A program made the translations under genes and the position numbers. This document shows positions 24,066 to 32,270 of a stretch of 34,033 nucleotides of DNA, one piece after another. The stretch is from positions 1 to 34,033 of the forward strand of contig SCTZ01000136.1 in assembly GCA_004297765.1 (NCBI GenBank). Direction: 5' to 3'. The notes below the pieces were generated by a model that saw only the letters and a program-made list of their open reading frames with translations, searched no databases and was not told where the DNA came from. Position 1 is the stretch's first letter. Every line of letters begins with the position of its first letter. The stretch comes from Chloroflexota bacterium. Lineage in GTDB: Bacteria > Chloroflexota > Dehalococcoidia > FW602-bin16.

Positions 24066-24094
24066 TTGACTGGAAAGAGTCGTTGTGCTACAAT
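24066..24094 (+). promoter_or_regulatory. Promoter of the cobalamin-riboswitch operon
   Basis: TTGACT (24066-24071) and TACAAT (24089-24094) are separated by exactly 17 bases. Transcription would start near 24101, immediately before the riboswitch. Confidence 0.8.
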
Positions 24095-24110
24095 CCACGC
24101 TGGAAACAGG

Positions 24111-24270
24111 AATAGGTTCTAGGTGCCCCGCAAGGGGAGAATAGGGAAGCCGGTGGAAAACCGGCGCGGACCCGCCACTGTAAGTGGGGAGTTCCCCCGT
24201 ACTATGCCACTGCCGCAAGGTGGGAAGGCACGGGGGAGCACAGATCCACGAGCCAGGAGACCTGCCTAGA
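24111..24270 (+). promoter_or_regulatory. Adenosylcobalamin (B12) riboswitch
   Basis: The conserved blocks of the cobalamin aptamer appear in order: a 5' GGTTCTAGGTGCC block, GGGAAGCCGGTG (24144-24155 area), CCCGCCACTGTAA, GCCACTG followed by GGGAAGGC, and the B12 box AGCCAGGAGACCTGCC (24251-24266). The 5' CTAGGTG and 3' GCCTAG ends can close the outer stem. It sits directly downstream of a good promoter and upstream of a rho-independent terminator, so cobalamin binding should reduce read-through into the ECF transporter operon. Confidence 0.95.
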
Positions 24271-24322
24271 CTTCTCGACCACGTGCCCGAGGTAGGTGTG
24301 GGTCGCTCATAGCGTATGCTTG

Positions 24323-24367
24323 AAGCCCCTCGATTGGCTCGAATGCTGGTCGAGGGGCTTTGTTTTT
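24323..24367 (+). terminator. Riboswitch-controlled rho-independent terminator
   Basis: An 11-bp perfect stem AAGCCCCTCGA/TCGAGGGGCTT encloses a 16-base loop and is followed by TGTTTTTG. It lies between the B12 aptamer and the EcfA start codon, the expected place for the expression platform of a terminating riboswitch. Confidence 0.88.
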
Positions 24368-24469
24368 GTCCGAACGGCAGCCGCGGAGGACCGATCGTCC
24401 CACCCAATCTTGCCTGCCAGAGAGCCCGCGGCTGGCGCCGATGGATCCTGTGTCTCAACGAGGTGGAGC

Positions 24470-26122
24470 TTGGACGCTATCGTAACCGCTCGCATAGATG
24501 AGTTTCGGTATGTACGGGGAACGTCACCAGCCATTCGCTCGATCGATCTCAACGTACGTACGGGTGAGTTCGTGGTCATCACCGGTCCGGCCGGCGCAGG
24601 CAAGACCACGCTCTGCTATTGTCTGTCCGGTATCATCCCCCACTTTACCGCCGGGACTTACAAGGGTGACGTCACCATCAAGGGACGCGATCTTTCCCAT
24701 CTGCGGTTGCCTGAACTGGCCGGGCTGGTGGGACTGCTGCTTCAGAGGCCGGAAAACCAACTCTTCAATCTGACCGTTCGGGAGGATGTGAGCTTCGGAC
24801 CGGAGAACCTCTGCCTGGATCGCGACACCATTCGGAGCCGCTTGAACGACAGCCTATCGTTTGTGGGAATGACGCATCTCGCCGAGCGGATGTGCCACGG
24901 CCTTTCCGGAGGTGAGGCTCAACGGATAGTGTTGAGCTGCGTTCTGGCGATGGACCCCGACCTCTTCATTCTGGATCAGCCTGCCGCACAACTCGATCCT
25001 GTGGGCCGACAACAGGTCTACGAGAACATCTTCCGTTTGAACAGAGAAGCTGGCAAGACAATCATCGTAGTGGAAGACCGCCTGGGTGACCTGCTGCCGT
25101 TCGCCTCTCGCATGATCCTGATGAGTCAGGGAGAGATCATGAAGGACGCTCGACCGGCAGAGTTCTTCTCGGACGAAGATGTCCTGCGCTCCGGAATACG
25201 GGTGCCCGCTGCCGTTACGCTGCGGCATGTGCTCGAGCAAGGCGTGCCGGATCCTGACCGGCTATGTCTGACACACGCCGGCGTTGTCCGTCAGGATGGA
25301 CCGCTGGTCGGCTCGGTCAGGCCGAGCGGGAAGCCCCCCGGAGCCGAGGACAAGTCGGCTACCTCCAAGCATAGCGGTTTACGGACAGTGGCCGAGGTGC
25401 AGGATCTCTGGTTTCAGTACCCCAGATCAGAACGCTGGGCTCTCCAGGCTGTGAGCCTGGCCTTCAAAGCGGGTGAGCTCAGCGCACTTATCGGAGAGAA
25501 CGGCGCCGGGAAGACGAGCCTGGCGAAACAACTGGCTGGACTTCTGAAACCGACCCGCGGCCGCGCGCTGATCGACGGACAGGACATCGCCCGCCTTTCC
25601 GGCATCCGCCTATCCGATTCAGTCGGCTATCTGTTTCAGGACCCGGACTGCCAGATCTTCTGCAACTCGGTGTTCGACGAGGTCGCTTTCAGCTTGAAGC
25701 TCAGGAAACTACCGGCGAGACAGATCGAGGAACGGGTGAAGAGCGTTCTGGACAAACTGGGCCTGCTGGCGGAAAGGGACAACCACCCGTATAGGCTAAG
25801 CCGCGGACAGCGCCAGCGCCTGGCCCTGGCCACAATTCTGGTCCACGAGCCACGCATCCTCGTGGCCGATGAGCCGTCCACAGGTCTGGACTACCGGGAG
25901 ACACTGGAGACCCTGGATCTGCTGGCACAATTCTGCCAGAGCGGCGGCACCGTCATCATGATCAGCCACGACATGGAAATGGTCCTGCGGTACGCGCATA
26001 GGTCGATTGTGATGGCCGGCGGAAGAGTGCTGGTAGACACGCCTACCGCGGAGATCGAGGCACACCAGGACGCCTTGACCAAGGCGGCAGTTGAGCCCGC
26101 ACCATTGCTCTGCAACCGGTGA
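24470..26122 (+). CDS. ECF transporter ATPase, two ABC domains fused in one chain
   Basis: ATP-driven energising subunit of an energy-coupling-factor vitamin importer. The 550-residue protein has domain 1 (about 5-235) with Walker A GPAGAGKTT at 39-47 and signature LSGGEAQ at 145-151. Domain 2 (about 306-530) has Walker A GENGAGKTS, signature LSRGQ at 443-447, Walker B with Glu468 and switch His500. In domain 1 the catalytic Glu after Walker B is Gln170 (ILDQP) and the switch His is replaced (VVEDRL, Asp203), so one composite site is probably weak or inactive. The TTG start at 24470 is chosen for the preceding GAGGTGG; the open frame upstream runs through the riboswitch terminator. S and T components follow. 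Confidence 0.88.
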   Translation: MDAIVTARIDEFRYVRGTSPAIRSIDLNVRTGEFVVITGPAGAGKTTLCYCLSGIIPHFTAGTYKGDVTIKGRDLSHLRLPELAGLVGLLLQRPENQLFNLTVREDVSFGPENLCLDRDTIRSRLNDSLSFVGMTHLAERMCHGLSGGEAQRIVLSCVLAMDPDLFILDQPAAQLDPVGRQQVYENIFRLNREAGKTIIVVEDRLGDLLPFASRMILMSQGEIMKDARPAEFFSDEDVLRSGIRVPAAVTLRHVLEQGVPDPDRLCLTHAGVVRQDGPLVGSVRPSGKPPGAEDKSATSKHSGLRTVAEVQDLWFQYPRSERWALQAVSLAFKAGELSALIGENGAGKTSLAKQLAGLLKPTRGRALIDGQDIARLSGIRLSDSVGYLFQDPDCQIFCNSVFDEVAFSLKLRKLPARQIEERVKSVLDKLGLLAERDNHPYRLSRGQRQRLALATILVHEPRILVADEPSTGLDYRETLETLDLLAQFCQSGGTVIMISHDMEMVLRYAHRSIVMAGGRVLVDTPTAEIEAHQDALTKAAVEPAPLLCNR

Positions 26123-26232
26123 ACTGATGCGTATCCGCTGAATCCGACTGATCGGACCGATCCACGCGTTTTCACCTGCCAGATCACGAGTAACACAGCG
26201 CCACACATGCACATACTTTTGAGGAGGATAAC

Positions 26233-26814
26233 ATGTCAAAAGGCAACACGGCGACCGCAACCATCGCGACTCCACTCCCACGCGCACGCTTCGCACGGTT
26301 CGACACGAAGGCGATAATCGGAGGCGTTTTCTTCGGCATTGTGATGGTGCTCGTTCTGCAGATCACAGACCGGGCCGATGTCGCCCTCACGGGCGGATCC
26401 TTTCTCATTTTCGGTGGCATCTCCTGGGCTGGGATCATGGGCGTCTCTACCTTGTTGTGCCGACAGCCCGGCGGCGTCATCGCGGGCCTTATACAGGGAG
26501 TTCTGGCCATAGTGACAGGAGCTTCGCCTTTGGCCCCCACTTTCCCTATTGTCAACGCCGCAGGTTCGCTCGCCTATTCCGTGGTCGCTTCCAGGCTATC
26601 GATGAACAGTTGGATTCACCACGTTCTGGCCCAGGCAGCCGGCAATATCGTCGGTAATCTGCTGGTGGCGGTCGGACTGTTCTACATTCTGCATCTGCCT
26701 GTGGAGATCATCATTCTCTCCAGCGGGGTCACCGCGGTTGTGTCCATCATCGGAGGAACCCTGTTGACCAAGCTGGTCAGTGACGCGGTGGCGAAGTCCG
26801 GCGTGTTGGACTAA
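26233..26814 (+). CDS. ECF transporter S component, probable cobalamin or precursor carrier
   Basis: Integral membrane substrate-binding subunit of 193 residues with five to six hydrophobic segments (near 28-46, 55-72, 82-100, 103-120, 130-155 and 160-182). GAGGAGG precedes the ATG. It lies between the fused ATPase and the T component, the usual set for an ECF importer. The substrate is inferred from the B12 riboswitch that controls the operon; the sequence itself does not name it. Because the riboswitch represses when B12 is abundant, a cobalamin, cobinamide or B12-saving precursor is most likely. Confidence 0.8.
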   Translation: MSKGNTATATIATPLPRARFARFDTKAIIGGVFFGIVMVLVLQITDRADVALTGGSFLIFGGISWAGIMGVSTLLCRQPGGVIAGLIQGVLAIVTGASPLAPTFPIVNAAGSLAYSVVASRLSMNSWIHHVLAQAAGNIVGNLLVAVGLFYILHLPVEIIILSSGVTAVVSIIGGTLLTKLVSDAVAKSGVLD

Positions 26815-26839
26815 GAGCCGGCGCGGTCGAGGAGTTAGC

Positions 26840-27616
26840 ATGGCGCTGGTGCCCTCCTACACTTTTCAGGACACGTTCTTTCATCGGCTGGACCCGCGCA
26901 CTAAGCTAGTATGGCTGGTTGCGATGCTGGTGCTCGTTTTCGGAAGCACCAGCATCGCCGTGCCGGTAGGGCTCACGGCGGTGGTTCTGGTTTCGTTCTG
27001 GGCAGCCAGGCTCGATCTTCGAAGCCTAGCACCCATGGCGAAGCTGGTTGGATCGCTGGCAATCGGCATCTTCCTGGTGCAGGGACTGTTTCACTCCGGC
27101 GGGGATGTCCTCTTTCAGTTGGGTCCGCTGGGACTCCACACGCAGGGGCTGCGGCTCGCAGCTCAGGTGGTTGCGCAACTCTTCTGCATGTTCCTGCTCT
27201 GTGTGCAGTTTCTGACCTGGACACATCCGACCGATCTATCTCTGGTTCTCGTGAAAGCAAGGGTGCCCTACAGATACGCGATGCTGGTGGGGCTCGCCCT
27301 GCGTTTCCTGCCGGTGTTGGAGGAGGAGTTGCGGGAGATCCTGGAGGCGCAGCAGGCGCGGGGAGTGGATCTGCGTGGCTCGTTACGACGGGGTCTGGCC
27401 ATGGTTCCGATTGTGGTGCCCTTCTGTCTGCGAACGCTACGTCGATCGAACGAGGTGGCGCTGGCAATGGAGCTGCGGGGCTACGGGTTCCGACCGCACC
27501 GGACGTTTGTGCGGACCATCCGCTACCGCCCGATCGACTACGCCGTGAGCGCGGGGCTGGTCATGTGCGTTGTAGCCTTCTTTGTGGGACGCGCCTTCTA
27601 CCCGGCCATAGCATAG
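26840..27616 (+). CDS. ecfT: ECF transporter transmembrane component EcfT
   Basis: Scaffold subunit that joins the S component to the ATPases. The 258-residue protein has membrane segments near 22-50, 66-82, 108-126 and 232-250. The two coupling motifs of the family are visible: QQARG at 171-175 and the ELRG at 211-214 in AMELRGYGF. The ATG at 26840 has GAGGAG just upstream; the frame extends back to 26780 inside the S-component gene without better signals. The gap to the S-component gene is only 25 bases. Confidence 0.88.
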   Translation: MALVPSYTFQDTFFHRLDPRTKLVWLVAMLVLVFGSTSIAVPVGLTAVVLVSFWAARLDLRSLAPMAKLVGSLAIGIFLVQGLFHSGGDVLFQLGPLGLHTQGLRLAAQVVAQLFCMFLLCVQFLTWTHPTDLSLVLVKARVPYRYAMLVGLALRFLPVLEEELREILEAQQARGVDLRGSLRRGLAMVPIVVPFCLRTLRRSNEVALAMELRGYGFRPHRTFVRTIRYRPIDYAVSAGLVMCVVAFFVGRAFYPAIA

Positions 27617-27656
27617 TCGGCGGCCTATTAGCACTACAACCGCACTTTGCCGAATC

Positions 27657-27758
27657 TGTCATTCCGAGGCGCGCACGCCGAGGAATCCGCGCCCCTGGCG
27701 CCCGGAGTCGAGGGGCACGGATTCTTCGCCTCCGCTGCGGCTCCGGCTCAGAATGACA
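27657..27758. repeat. Inverted repeat, TGTCATTCCGAG...CAGAATGACA type
   Basis: A 102-base element has ends TGTCATTCCGAG and CTCAGAATGACA. Internal matching parts pair imperfectly (GAGGAATCCGCGCCCC against GGGGCACGGATTCTTCGCC). It is non-coding and lies between ecfT and the UbiD gene. The same general pattern is familiar as an abundant intergenic repeat in several bacterial groups, including Chloroflexota. A transcript would form a long hairpin that could reduce read-through from the ECF operon. Confidence 0.8.
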
Positions 27759-27816
27759 CAGAATTGGAGCTGTCGTCGAGTGTCATGATCGCGACAATTC
27801 AAGAAGGGAGAATCCG

Positions 27817-29169
27817 TTGAGGCAGGACTTTAGAAGCTACCTCGATCAACACGAATCAGCGATGCCATCAGACGTCAAGCACTTCACACAGGAAGTCGAT
27901 CCAAAGTACGAAATCACCGCCTTGATGATGCAGTACGAGAAGATGCATTACTACCCCCTGCTTGTCTTCGAGAACATCAAAGGTTCCACCATGCCACTGG
28001 TGACGAACGTAATAGGCAGCAGACAGCGCATTGCCGCTGCGCTGGGAGTCGGGGAAAGGCAACTCGTGCAGGAGTGGCGGCGACGACGCGCGATGCGCTT
28101 CGAGCCAAAGATTCTGAACGACGCACCTTTTCAGGAGAACATATCTGTCGGCGACGAGATCGACCTGACCCGCTTTCCCATCCTGACCCACTTCCCCATC
28201 GACGGGGGACCATACATCACGGCTGGACTTGTGGTCGCCAAAGATCCCGTCTCCGGAGCGAGCGCTATCAGCTACCACCGGATGCAACTCAAAGGAAAGG
28301 ACAAGCTTGGCATCAGCCTTCATTCGCGCAGGAGGATCTGGGAGTACCAGCGACGCGCGGAAGAGATGGGGAAGAACCTAGAAGTGGCCGTCGTCATCGG
28401 CAATCATCCCGTGCTGTCTCTTGGATCGCTGGCACTCCTGCCATTGAACGAAGGCAAGTTCGAGCTGTTGGGTGGTCTTTTTGGTGGACCGCTGGAGATC
28501 GTGCGATGCCGGACCGTGGATCTGGAAGTGCCGGCCGGAGCCGAGATCGTCATCGAGGGAGAGATACTCTCGGGTGTTCGGGAGCCCGAGGGTCCTTTTG
28601 GGGAGTTCACCGGGTACGCCTCCTACCGAAGCACCGAGCACGTCTTCCGGGCCAAGGCCGTCCTGCACCGCAACAACCCTATCTACCAGAGTATCTGTCC
28701 CGGATACTGCGCCGAGCACAACACGGTCCTGGCCGTGCATCGGGAGGGAGACCTCCTGGAGGCACTGCAGCGCGCCTTGCTCGACGTGCGAGCCGTTCAC
28801 GTCCCACACTCCGGCTGCGGCATCTTTCACGCTTACATTTCCCTCCATAAGACGGCAGAGGGGCAAGCCCAACAGGCGATGTTCATCGCCTTTGGCATCG
28901 ACCACGGCACGAAGCTGGCGGTGGTGGTGGACGAAGACGTGGACGTCTTCAACGAATCGGAGGTGCTGTGGGCAATGGCGACAAGGCTTCAGGCGAGTAA
29001 AGGCGTGCTGATCGCGCCAAAAGCCCTGGGCATACTGCTCGATCCCTCGACCGGAGCGGACGGGGCAACAGACAAGATGGGGATCGACGCGACCAAGCCG
29101 TTGGCGAGTTTTGCCTCCACTTTGACATTTCCGGAGGAGGTCACCGAAAGTATCAAGAGGTTGCTATGA
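27817..29169 (+). CDS. UbiD-family (de)carboxylase
   Basis: Prenylated-FMN-dependent reversible decarboxylase acting on an aromatic or alpha,beta-unsaturated acid. The 450-residue protein has the UbiD pattern: SYHRMQLKG with Arg155, and the active-site stretch REPEGPFGEFTGY, whose Glu258 and Glu263 have the same spacing as the catalytic glutamates of the Fdc1 type. IAFGIDHGTK and VVVDEDVDVF are seen in the late part. The TTG start has AGAAGGGAG at the right distance. The UbiX-type flavin prenyltransferase needed for its cofactor is not in the window. It stands alone downstream of the B12-controlled operon, so menaquinone synthesis or degradation of an aromatic acid are both possible. Confidence 0.88.
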   Translation: MRQDFRSYLDQHESAMPSDVKHFTQEVDPKYEITALMMQYEKMHYYPLLVFENIKGSTMPLVTNVIGSRQRIAAALGVGERQLVQEWRRRRAMRFEPKILNDAPFQENISVGDEIDLTRFPILTHFPIDGGPYITAGLVVAKDPVSGASAISYHRMQLKGKDKLGISLHSRRRIWEYQRRAEEMGKNLEVAVVIGNHPVLSLGSLALLPLNEGKFELLGGLFGGPLEIVRCRTVDLEVPAGAEIVIEGEILSGVREPEGPFGEFTGYASYRSTEHVFRAKAVLHRNNPIYQSICPGYCAEHNTVLAVHREGDLLEALQRALLDVRAVHVPHSGCGIFHAYISLHKTAEGQAQQAMFIAFGIDHGTKLAVVVDEDVDVFNESEVLWAMATRLQASKGVLIAPKALGILLDPSTGADGATDKMGIDATKPLASFASTLTFPEEVTESIKRLL

Positions 29170-29252
29170 AAGGATGTGGTACAATGACGCTAGCGTTCTT
29201 GCTGGCACAAGAGAGGAAGATAGCATTATGTCTGCTCGGGAGCACCTGATTA

Positions 29253-30431
29253 TTGAAGAGACTGTTTAATATCGATGCCCTGAAGGGCTTTGCCATCCTC
29301 CTGGTCGTGCTCGGCCATGCCATCCAGCCTAATGATCCCAGCCACGATAGCACTATAGCCTTCCGGGTCATTTACTCTTTTCACATGCCCCTCTTCATGT
29401 TCTTGAGCGGCTATCTGGCGTGGGATCGCCGCCTCAGTCTGGTGAAGAAGGCGATCACGCTGCTGGTACCGTTTGTCTCGTGGTACTGCATCAGCTACCT
29501 CGTCACCGGGACTTACCAGCATCTTTCCCCTATGGCGTTTCTGTGGCGCGTGATCCTCGATCAGGACTGGGGACTGTGGTTCCTATGGGTGCTGTTCGCG
29601 AATTTCTTTGTTCTGAGCCTCGCTCTCAGAGTACCACGCCGATATCAGGATCTGGCAGTTGTGGCGGCCGCTGTGTCTATCAAATTCGTGTCGATCCCCT
29701 GGGAGATCGTCGGCTTCGAGCTCATCCAGTGGTACTTCACCTTCTTCGCGGCTGGCTACCTGATCGCCAAGCATCAGAGTAGCCTGATCAGGTGGAGGAG
29801 ACCGGCTCAGGTCGTGTCCATCGTGTTTTTTCCATTTCTCGTCTCGTTCTGGTACAAGAGCGATTCGCCGAGCTTCCTGCCCTACCTGCGGGATACGTTC
29901 AGCGCGTACAACCTGCCGGGCTTGGATCTGATCTTGTCTGCCTACGCTTACGTGGTCCCGTCTCTGGGAATCGTGCTGGCCTTCCTATTGATCTCGGTCC
30001 TGCAACACTATAGCATCTTCGCGGCGTTGTGCTGGCTTGGGTTGGTGACAATGGAGATCTTCCTCAGCCACGAGCTCTTCATATACTTCCTGACGCAGAC
30101 GCTGGGTGCTGGAGGTAGCCGCATCGTCCCGTACTTCTTGAGCGCGCTGATTCTCTCGCTGACGTTGTCGTTCTTGCTAAGGAGATCAAAGCTCTTGAGC
30201 CTGGCGCTCCTGGGCAAGCAGGACAGGCAGTTGCTAGGCGCGAGGCACGGACGGGCCAGCGGTGTGCCGTGGGGCGTCCTTCCGCGGAAGGACGATCCCG
30301 GTGTCCGCCCGACTGGCCGCGCCGTCGCCGTCGACGATTCCCCATTGATCATTGGAACACCGCGCGCAGTCGCCGCCGACGATCCCTGTGAGCATTCGGG
30401 GCCCCGCGCGCCGCGTACTGGCATTATGTAG
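29253..30431 (+). CDS. Acyltransferase-3 family membrane protein (OafA/NolL type)
   Basis: Membrane O-acyltransferase that in this family adds acetyl or similar groups to surface sugars. The 392-residue protein opens with NIDALKGFAILLVVLGH, the family signature with its conserved His, followed by SFHMPLFMFLSGY and about ten membrane helices up to residue 315. The TTG start has CGGGAG about 10 bases upstream. The last 70 residues are non-membrane, rich in Arg, Asp and Pro, and include two copies of a 15-residue unit, so they are unlike the rest of the family. No glycan genes flank it, so its substrate is unknown. Confidence 0.85.
   Translation: MKRLFNIDALKGFAILLVVLGHAIQPNDPSHDSTIAFRVIYSFHMPLFMFLSGYLAWDRRLSLVKKAITLLVPFVSWYCISYLVTGTYQHLSPMAFLWRVILDQDWGLWFLWVLFANFFVLSLALRVPRRYQDLAVVAAAVSIKFVSIPWEIVGFELIQWYFTFFAAGYLIAKHQSSLIRWRRPAQVVSIVFFPFLVSFWYKSDSPSFLPYLRDTFSAYNLPGLDLILSAYAYVVPSLGIVLAFLLISVLQHYSIFAALCWLGLVTMEIFLSHELFIYFLTQTLGAGGSRIVPYFLSALILSLTLSFLLRRSKLLSLALLGKQDRQLLGARHGRASGVPWGVLPRKDDPGVRPTGRAVAVDDSPLIIGTPRAVAADDPCEHSGPRAPRTGIM
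30318..30407 (+). repeat. Imperfect 45-base tandem duplication
   Basis: CGCGCCGTCGCCGTCGACGA and CGCGCAGTCGCCGCCGACGA start 45 bases apart (30318 and 30363), and the second halves are diverged. The period is in frame and codes for RAVAVDD and RAVAADD units in the acyltransferase tail. Confidence 0.6.
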
Positions 30432-30624
30432 CGTTAACAAATAATAAACGTTTCGCTTTTTCGCCCCTTTTTGCCTGCTAAACCCTTGACGGGAGGACCG
30501 CGAGCTATTAGTCTTTGCATGTCGAGCGTTCGAGCGGGAACCTGGTTCGGACAATGGCTCGACGGCGGCGATGGAGCCGTGTTTCTTGCGACGCTCGCGT
30601 CATCTCTGGCGGGAGAGGCAGGAT

Positions 30625-31263
30625 ATGCAAGGTCGAGTCTTGCTGGTAGACGACGATAGCGTGAGTCTGGCGATGTTGCGGGTGTGCCTGGAGACGATGG
30701 AGCCGGCGGTGGAGGTGGTGGGCCAGGCCACCGACGCGGAGCAGGCTCTGAGAATGGCCATCGAAGAACGCCCCGACGTGGTGCTGGCGGACTTCGCGTT
30801 GCCGCGACAGACCGGATTGCAGATGGCCAGTTGGATCATGCGCGCTTCGCCCCAGACGCAGGTGATCCTGCTGTCGGAGTACGACGAGCCGTGGATCCGG
30901 TACCAGAGCGCACGGGACGGCATCTTCGCCTTTCTGAAGAAGGACGAGCCCCTGCCCAAGATACACCGGACCGTGGTAGATGCCCTTCAAGCATCTTACC
31001 CTACGGCCGTCGATGACGGAGAACGGCCTCCCGCACCTCAGCCGGACGAGACGCCGGACGATGGGATAGCACCGATGCGGCTCGCCCCACGGGAAACAAG
31101 AGTCATCGAGCTAGCCGCCCAGGGATATTCTACTCGCGGGATAGCCGAAGAGCTGAACATCACGTTCAACACCGTGCGGGACCACCTGAAGCACGTCTAC
31201 CGCAAGCTCGGCGTCCACAGTCGCCACGAGGCCGTCCTCGCTTTTCAGAGGCGAATGGGGTAG
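30625..31263 (+). CDS. Orphan NarL/LuxR-family response regulator
   Basis: The 212-residue protein has a receiver with Asp9, Asp10 and Asp11, phospho-acceptor Asp56 (VLADFALP) and the LKKDE Lys. A linker rich in Pro and Asp (about 128-150) leads to a LuxR-type helix-turn-helix (LAPRETRVIELAAQG, then STRGIAEELN and NTVRDHLKHVYRKLGVHSR). The ATG at 30625 has GGGAGAGG in front. No kinase gene is adjacent, unlike the two regulators in the cytochrome island. Its targets may be the TatA-adhesin genes downstream. Confidence 0.9.
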   Translation: MQGRVLLVDDDSVSLAMLRVCLETMEPAVEVVGQATDAEQALRMAIEERPDVVLADFALPRQTGLQMASWIMRASPQTQVILLSEYDEPWIRYQSARDGIFAFLKKDEPLPKIHRTVVDALQASYPTAVDDGERPPAPQPDETPDDGIAPMRLAPRETRVIELAAQGYSTRGIAEELNITFNTVRDHLKHVYRKLGVHSRHEAVLAFQRRMG

Positions 31264-31271
31264 CGCCATCC

Positions 31272-31304
31272 AGACCGCTGCGGTCTCGAAGACCGCGGCG
31301 GTCT
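31272..31304. repeat. Double hairpin of AGACCGCnGCGGTCT units
   Basis: Two 15-base units, AGACCGCTGCGGTCT and AGACCGCGGCGGTCT, are separated by CGA. Each unit is itself palindromic and the two pair with one mismatch. It lies 9 bases after the regulator stop codon and may end its transcript, although no T run follows. The same core appears in the hairpin at 33789-33821. Confidence 0.65.
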
Positions 31305-31439
31305 CGCGCTTGCTCCTGGGCGACACGCCTACTTCTCCCACCTTCCCCATTCTGCGGGGCTGATCCATTCTTCCTTCGCAGCGCAATTGATTGCCATCGT
31401 TCTATCATATCGCTCTTTACGAGAGAGGAAGCATGGGGT

Positions 31440-31760
31440 CGCGGCGTCAACGGATTAGGCAGCGGATAAGCTGATAAGATCCCCCAACTCCCCAATAAAT
31501 CCCCCATTCTGAGGGATAACAATCCTCCAACTGATGGATTGCCGTTATGGCCGCCTCTGTGAGACACTACTCTGGCCCAACCCTCTTTGACCGGCGCGGC
31601 AGGGCACCCATGCCGGGCGGCCGTGGTGCCAACGGATAAGCGGATATCTTGCTCGCCATATCGCAGCCTCTGGCGGTGACGTAAGTGGTGCACGAACATG
31701 CCGCAAGGCATGGGTGTGCGACAATCCTATCCGCTTATCCGCTGTCTATCAGCTGACACC
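31440..31760. repeat. Repeat-rich gene-free spacer
   Basis: The 31264-31817 gap has no supported gene. It holds GTCAACGGATTA at 31446-31457, the related units AGCGGATAAGCTGATA (31461-31476) and AACGGATAAGCGGATA (31631-31646), and the inverted copy at 31728-31743. Inside the last pair are CACCCATGCC (31605-31614) and its complement (31707-31716). Nested inverted repeats of this kind look like a decayed MITE or a compound repeat. Confidence 0.6.
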
Positions 31761-31817
31761 GTGGCCCGGTCAGGGAGACAGACACTGCGGATCGAAAGCG
31801 AGGGAGGTGAGGACAAG

Positions 31818-31994
31818 ATGTCACTCGGGCCGATAGAGTTTGGAATCATTGCGCTGCTAGTAGTGATCGTCCTCGGCGTCGGAAAGCTAGGCAGCGTGGG
31901 AGGCGCGCTGGGCAAGAGCGTGAAGGAGTTCAGGCAGGAATTGGGCGGCACGGAAGAGCTCGGAGAAGACAGCAGGCGTGCCAGTGATGGCTAG
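31818..31994 (+). CDS. tatA: TatA/E-type twin-arginine translocase subunit
   Basis: The 58-residue protein has one membrane helix (about 5-22) followed by the amphipathic segment KLGSVGGALGKSVKEFRQEL, as in TatA. This forms the pore-like part of the Tat pathway that exports folded proteins. The usual Phe-Gly before the hinge is Val-Gly here. A strong GGGAGGTGAGG site precedes the ATG at 31818. No tatC or tatB gene is present in the window, so it would have to work with a TatC encoded elsewhere. Confidence 0.85.
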   Translation: MSLGPIEFGIIALLVVIVLGVGKLGSVGGALGKSVKEFRQELGGTEELGEDSRRASDG

Positions 31995-32019
31995 ACAACT
32001 ATCTCGAGACGGTCTTGGA

Positions 32020-32049
32020 AGTGGCCGCGGGAGGAACTGTCAGCGGATT
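32020..32049 (+). repeat. Dispersed 30-base repeat, copy 1
   Basis: This 30-base stretch matches 33882-33911 at 25 of 30 positions; the best conserved part is CTGTCAnCGGATT. Both copies lie in gaps flanking the TatA-adhesin genes. The shorter motif GTCAACGGATTA is also found at 31446. A small hairpin-like ATCGACCGGATTGATGGGCC region follows at 32060-32080. Confidence 0.5.
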
Positions 32050-32270
32050 TTGGGAGCGGATCGACCGGATTGATGGGCCATCCGGTCGATCTGTTCCCTG
32101 AACCCGATGACAGCTCCTCTATCCAGCGCCCATTCCGCGATTCCGAGATACTGTGTGAGAGGCCAGATCCAGTGCACGGTGCTCCCAGGACGAACCCGAC
32201 CTTTTCACTCTCTCTTGGACGCGAGACCGACACAGCCCAAACAAGAACAAACTACACAAGGAGGACATGC

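Noticed and set aside
24296..24469. Upstream extension of the EcfA frame
   Set aside because: The frame overlaps the riboswitch terminator and has no family similarity before the TTG at 24470, which has its own ribosome site.
26911..27756. 281-residue plus-strand frame overlapping ecfT
   Set aside because: Composition is Gly/Ala/Arg-rich without membrane helices; the EcfT frame has the family motifs.
29228..29269. Possible 13-codon leader peptide before the acyltransferase
   Set aside because: It starts with ATG and ends in TAA but has no ribosome site or attenuator structure; it is too short to support.
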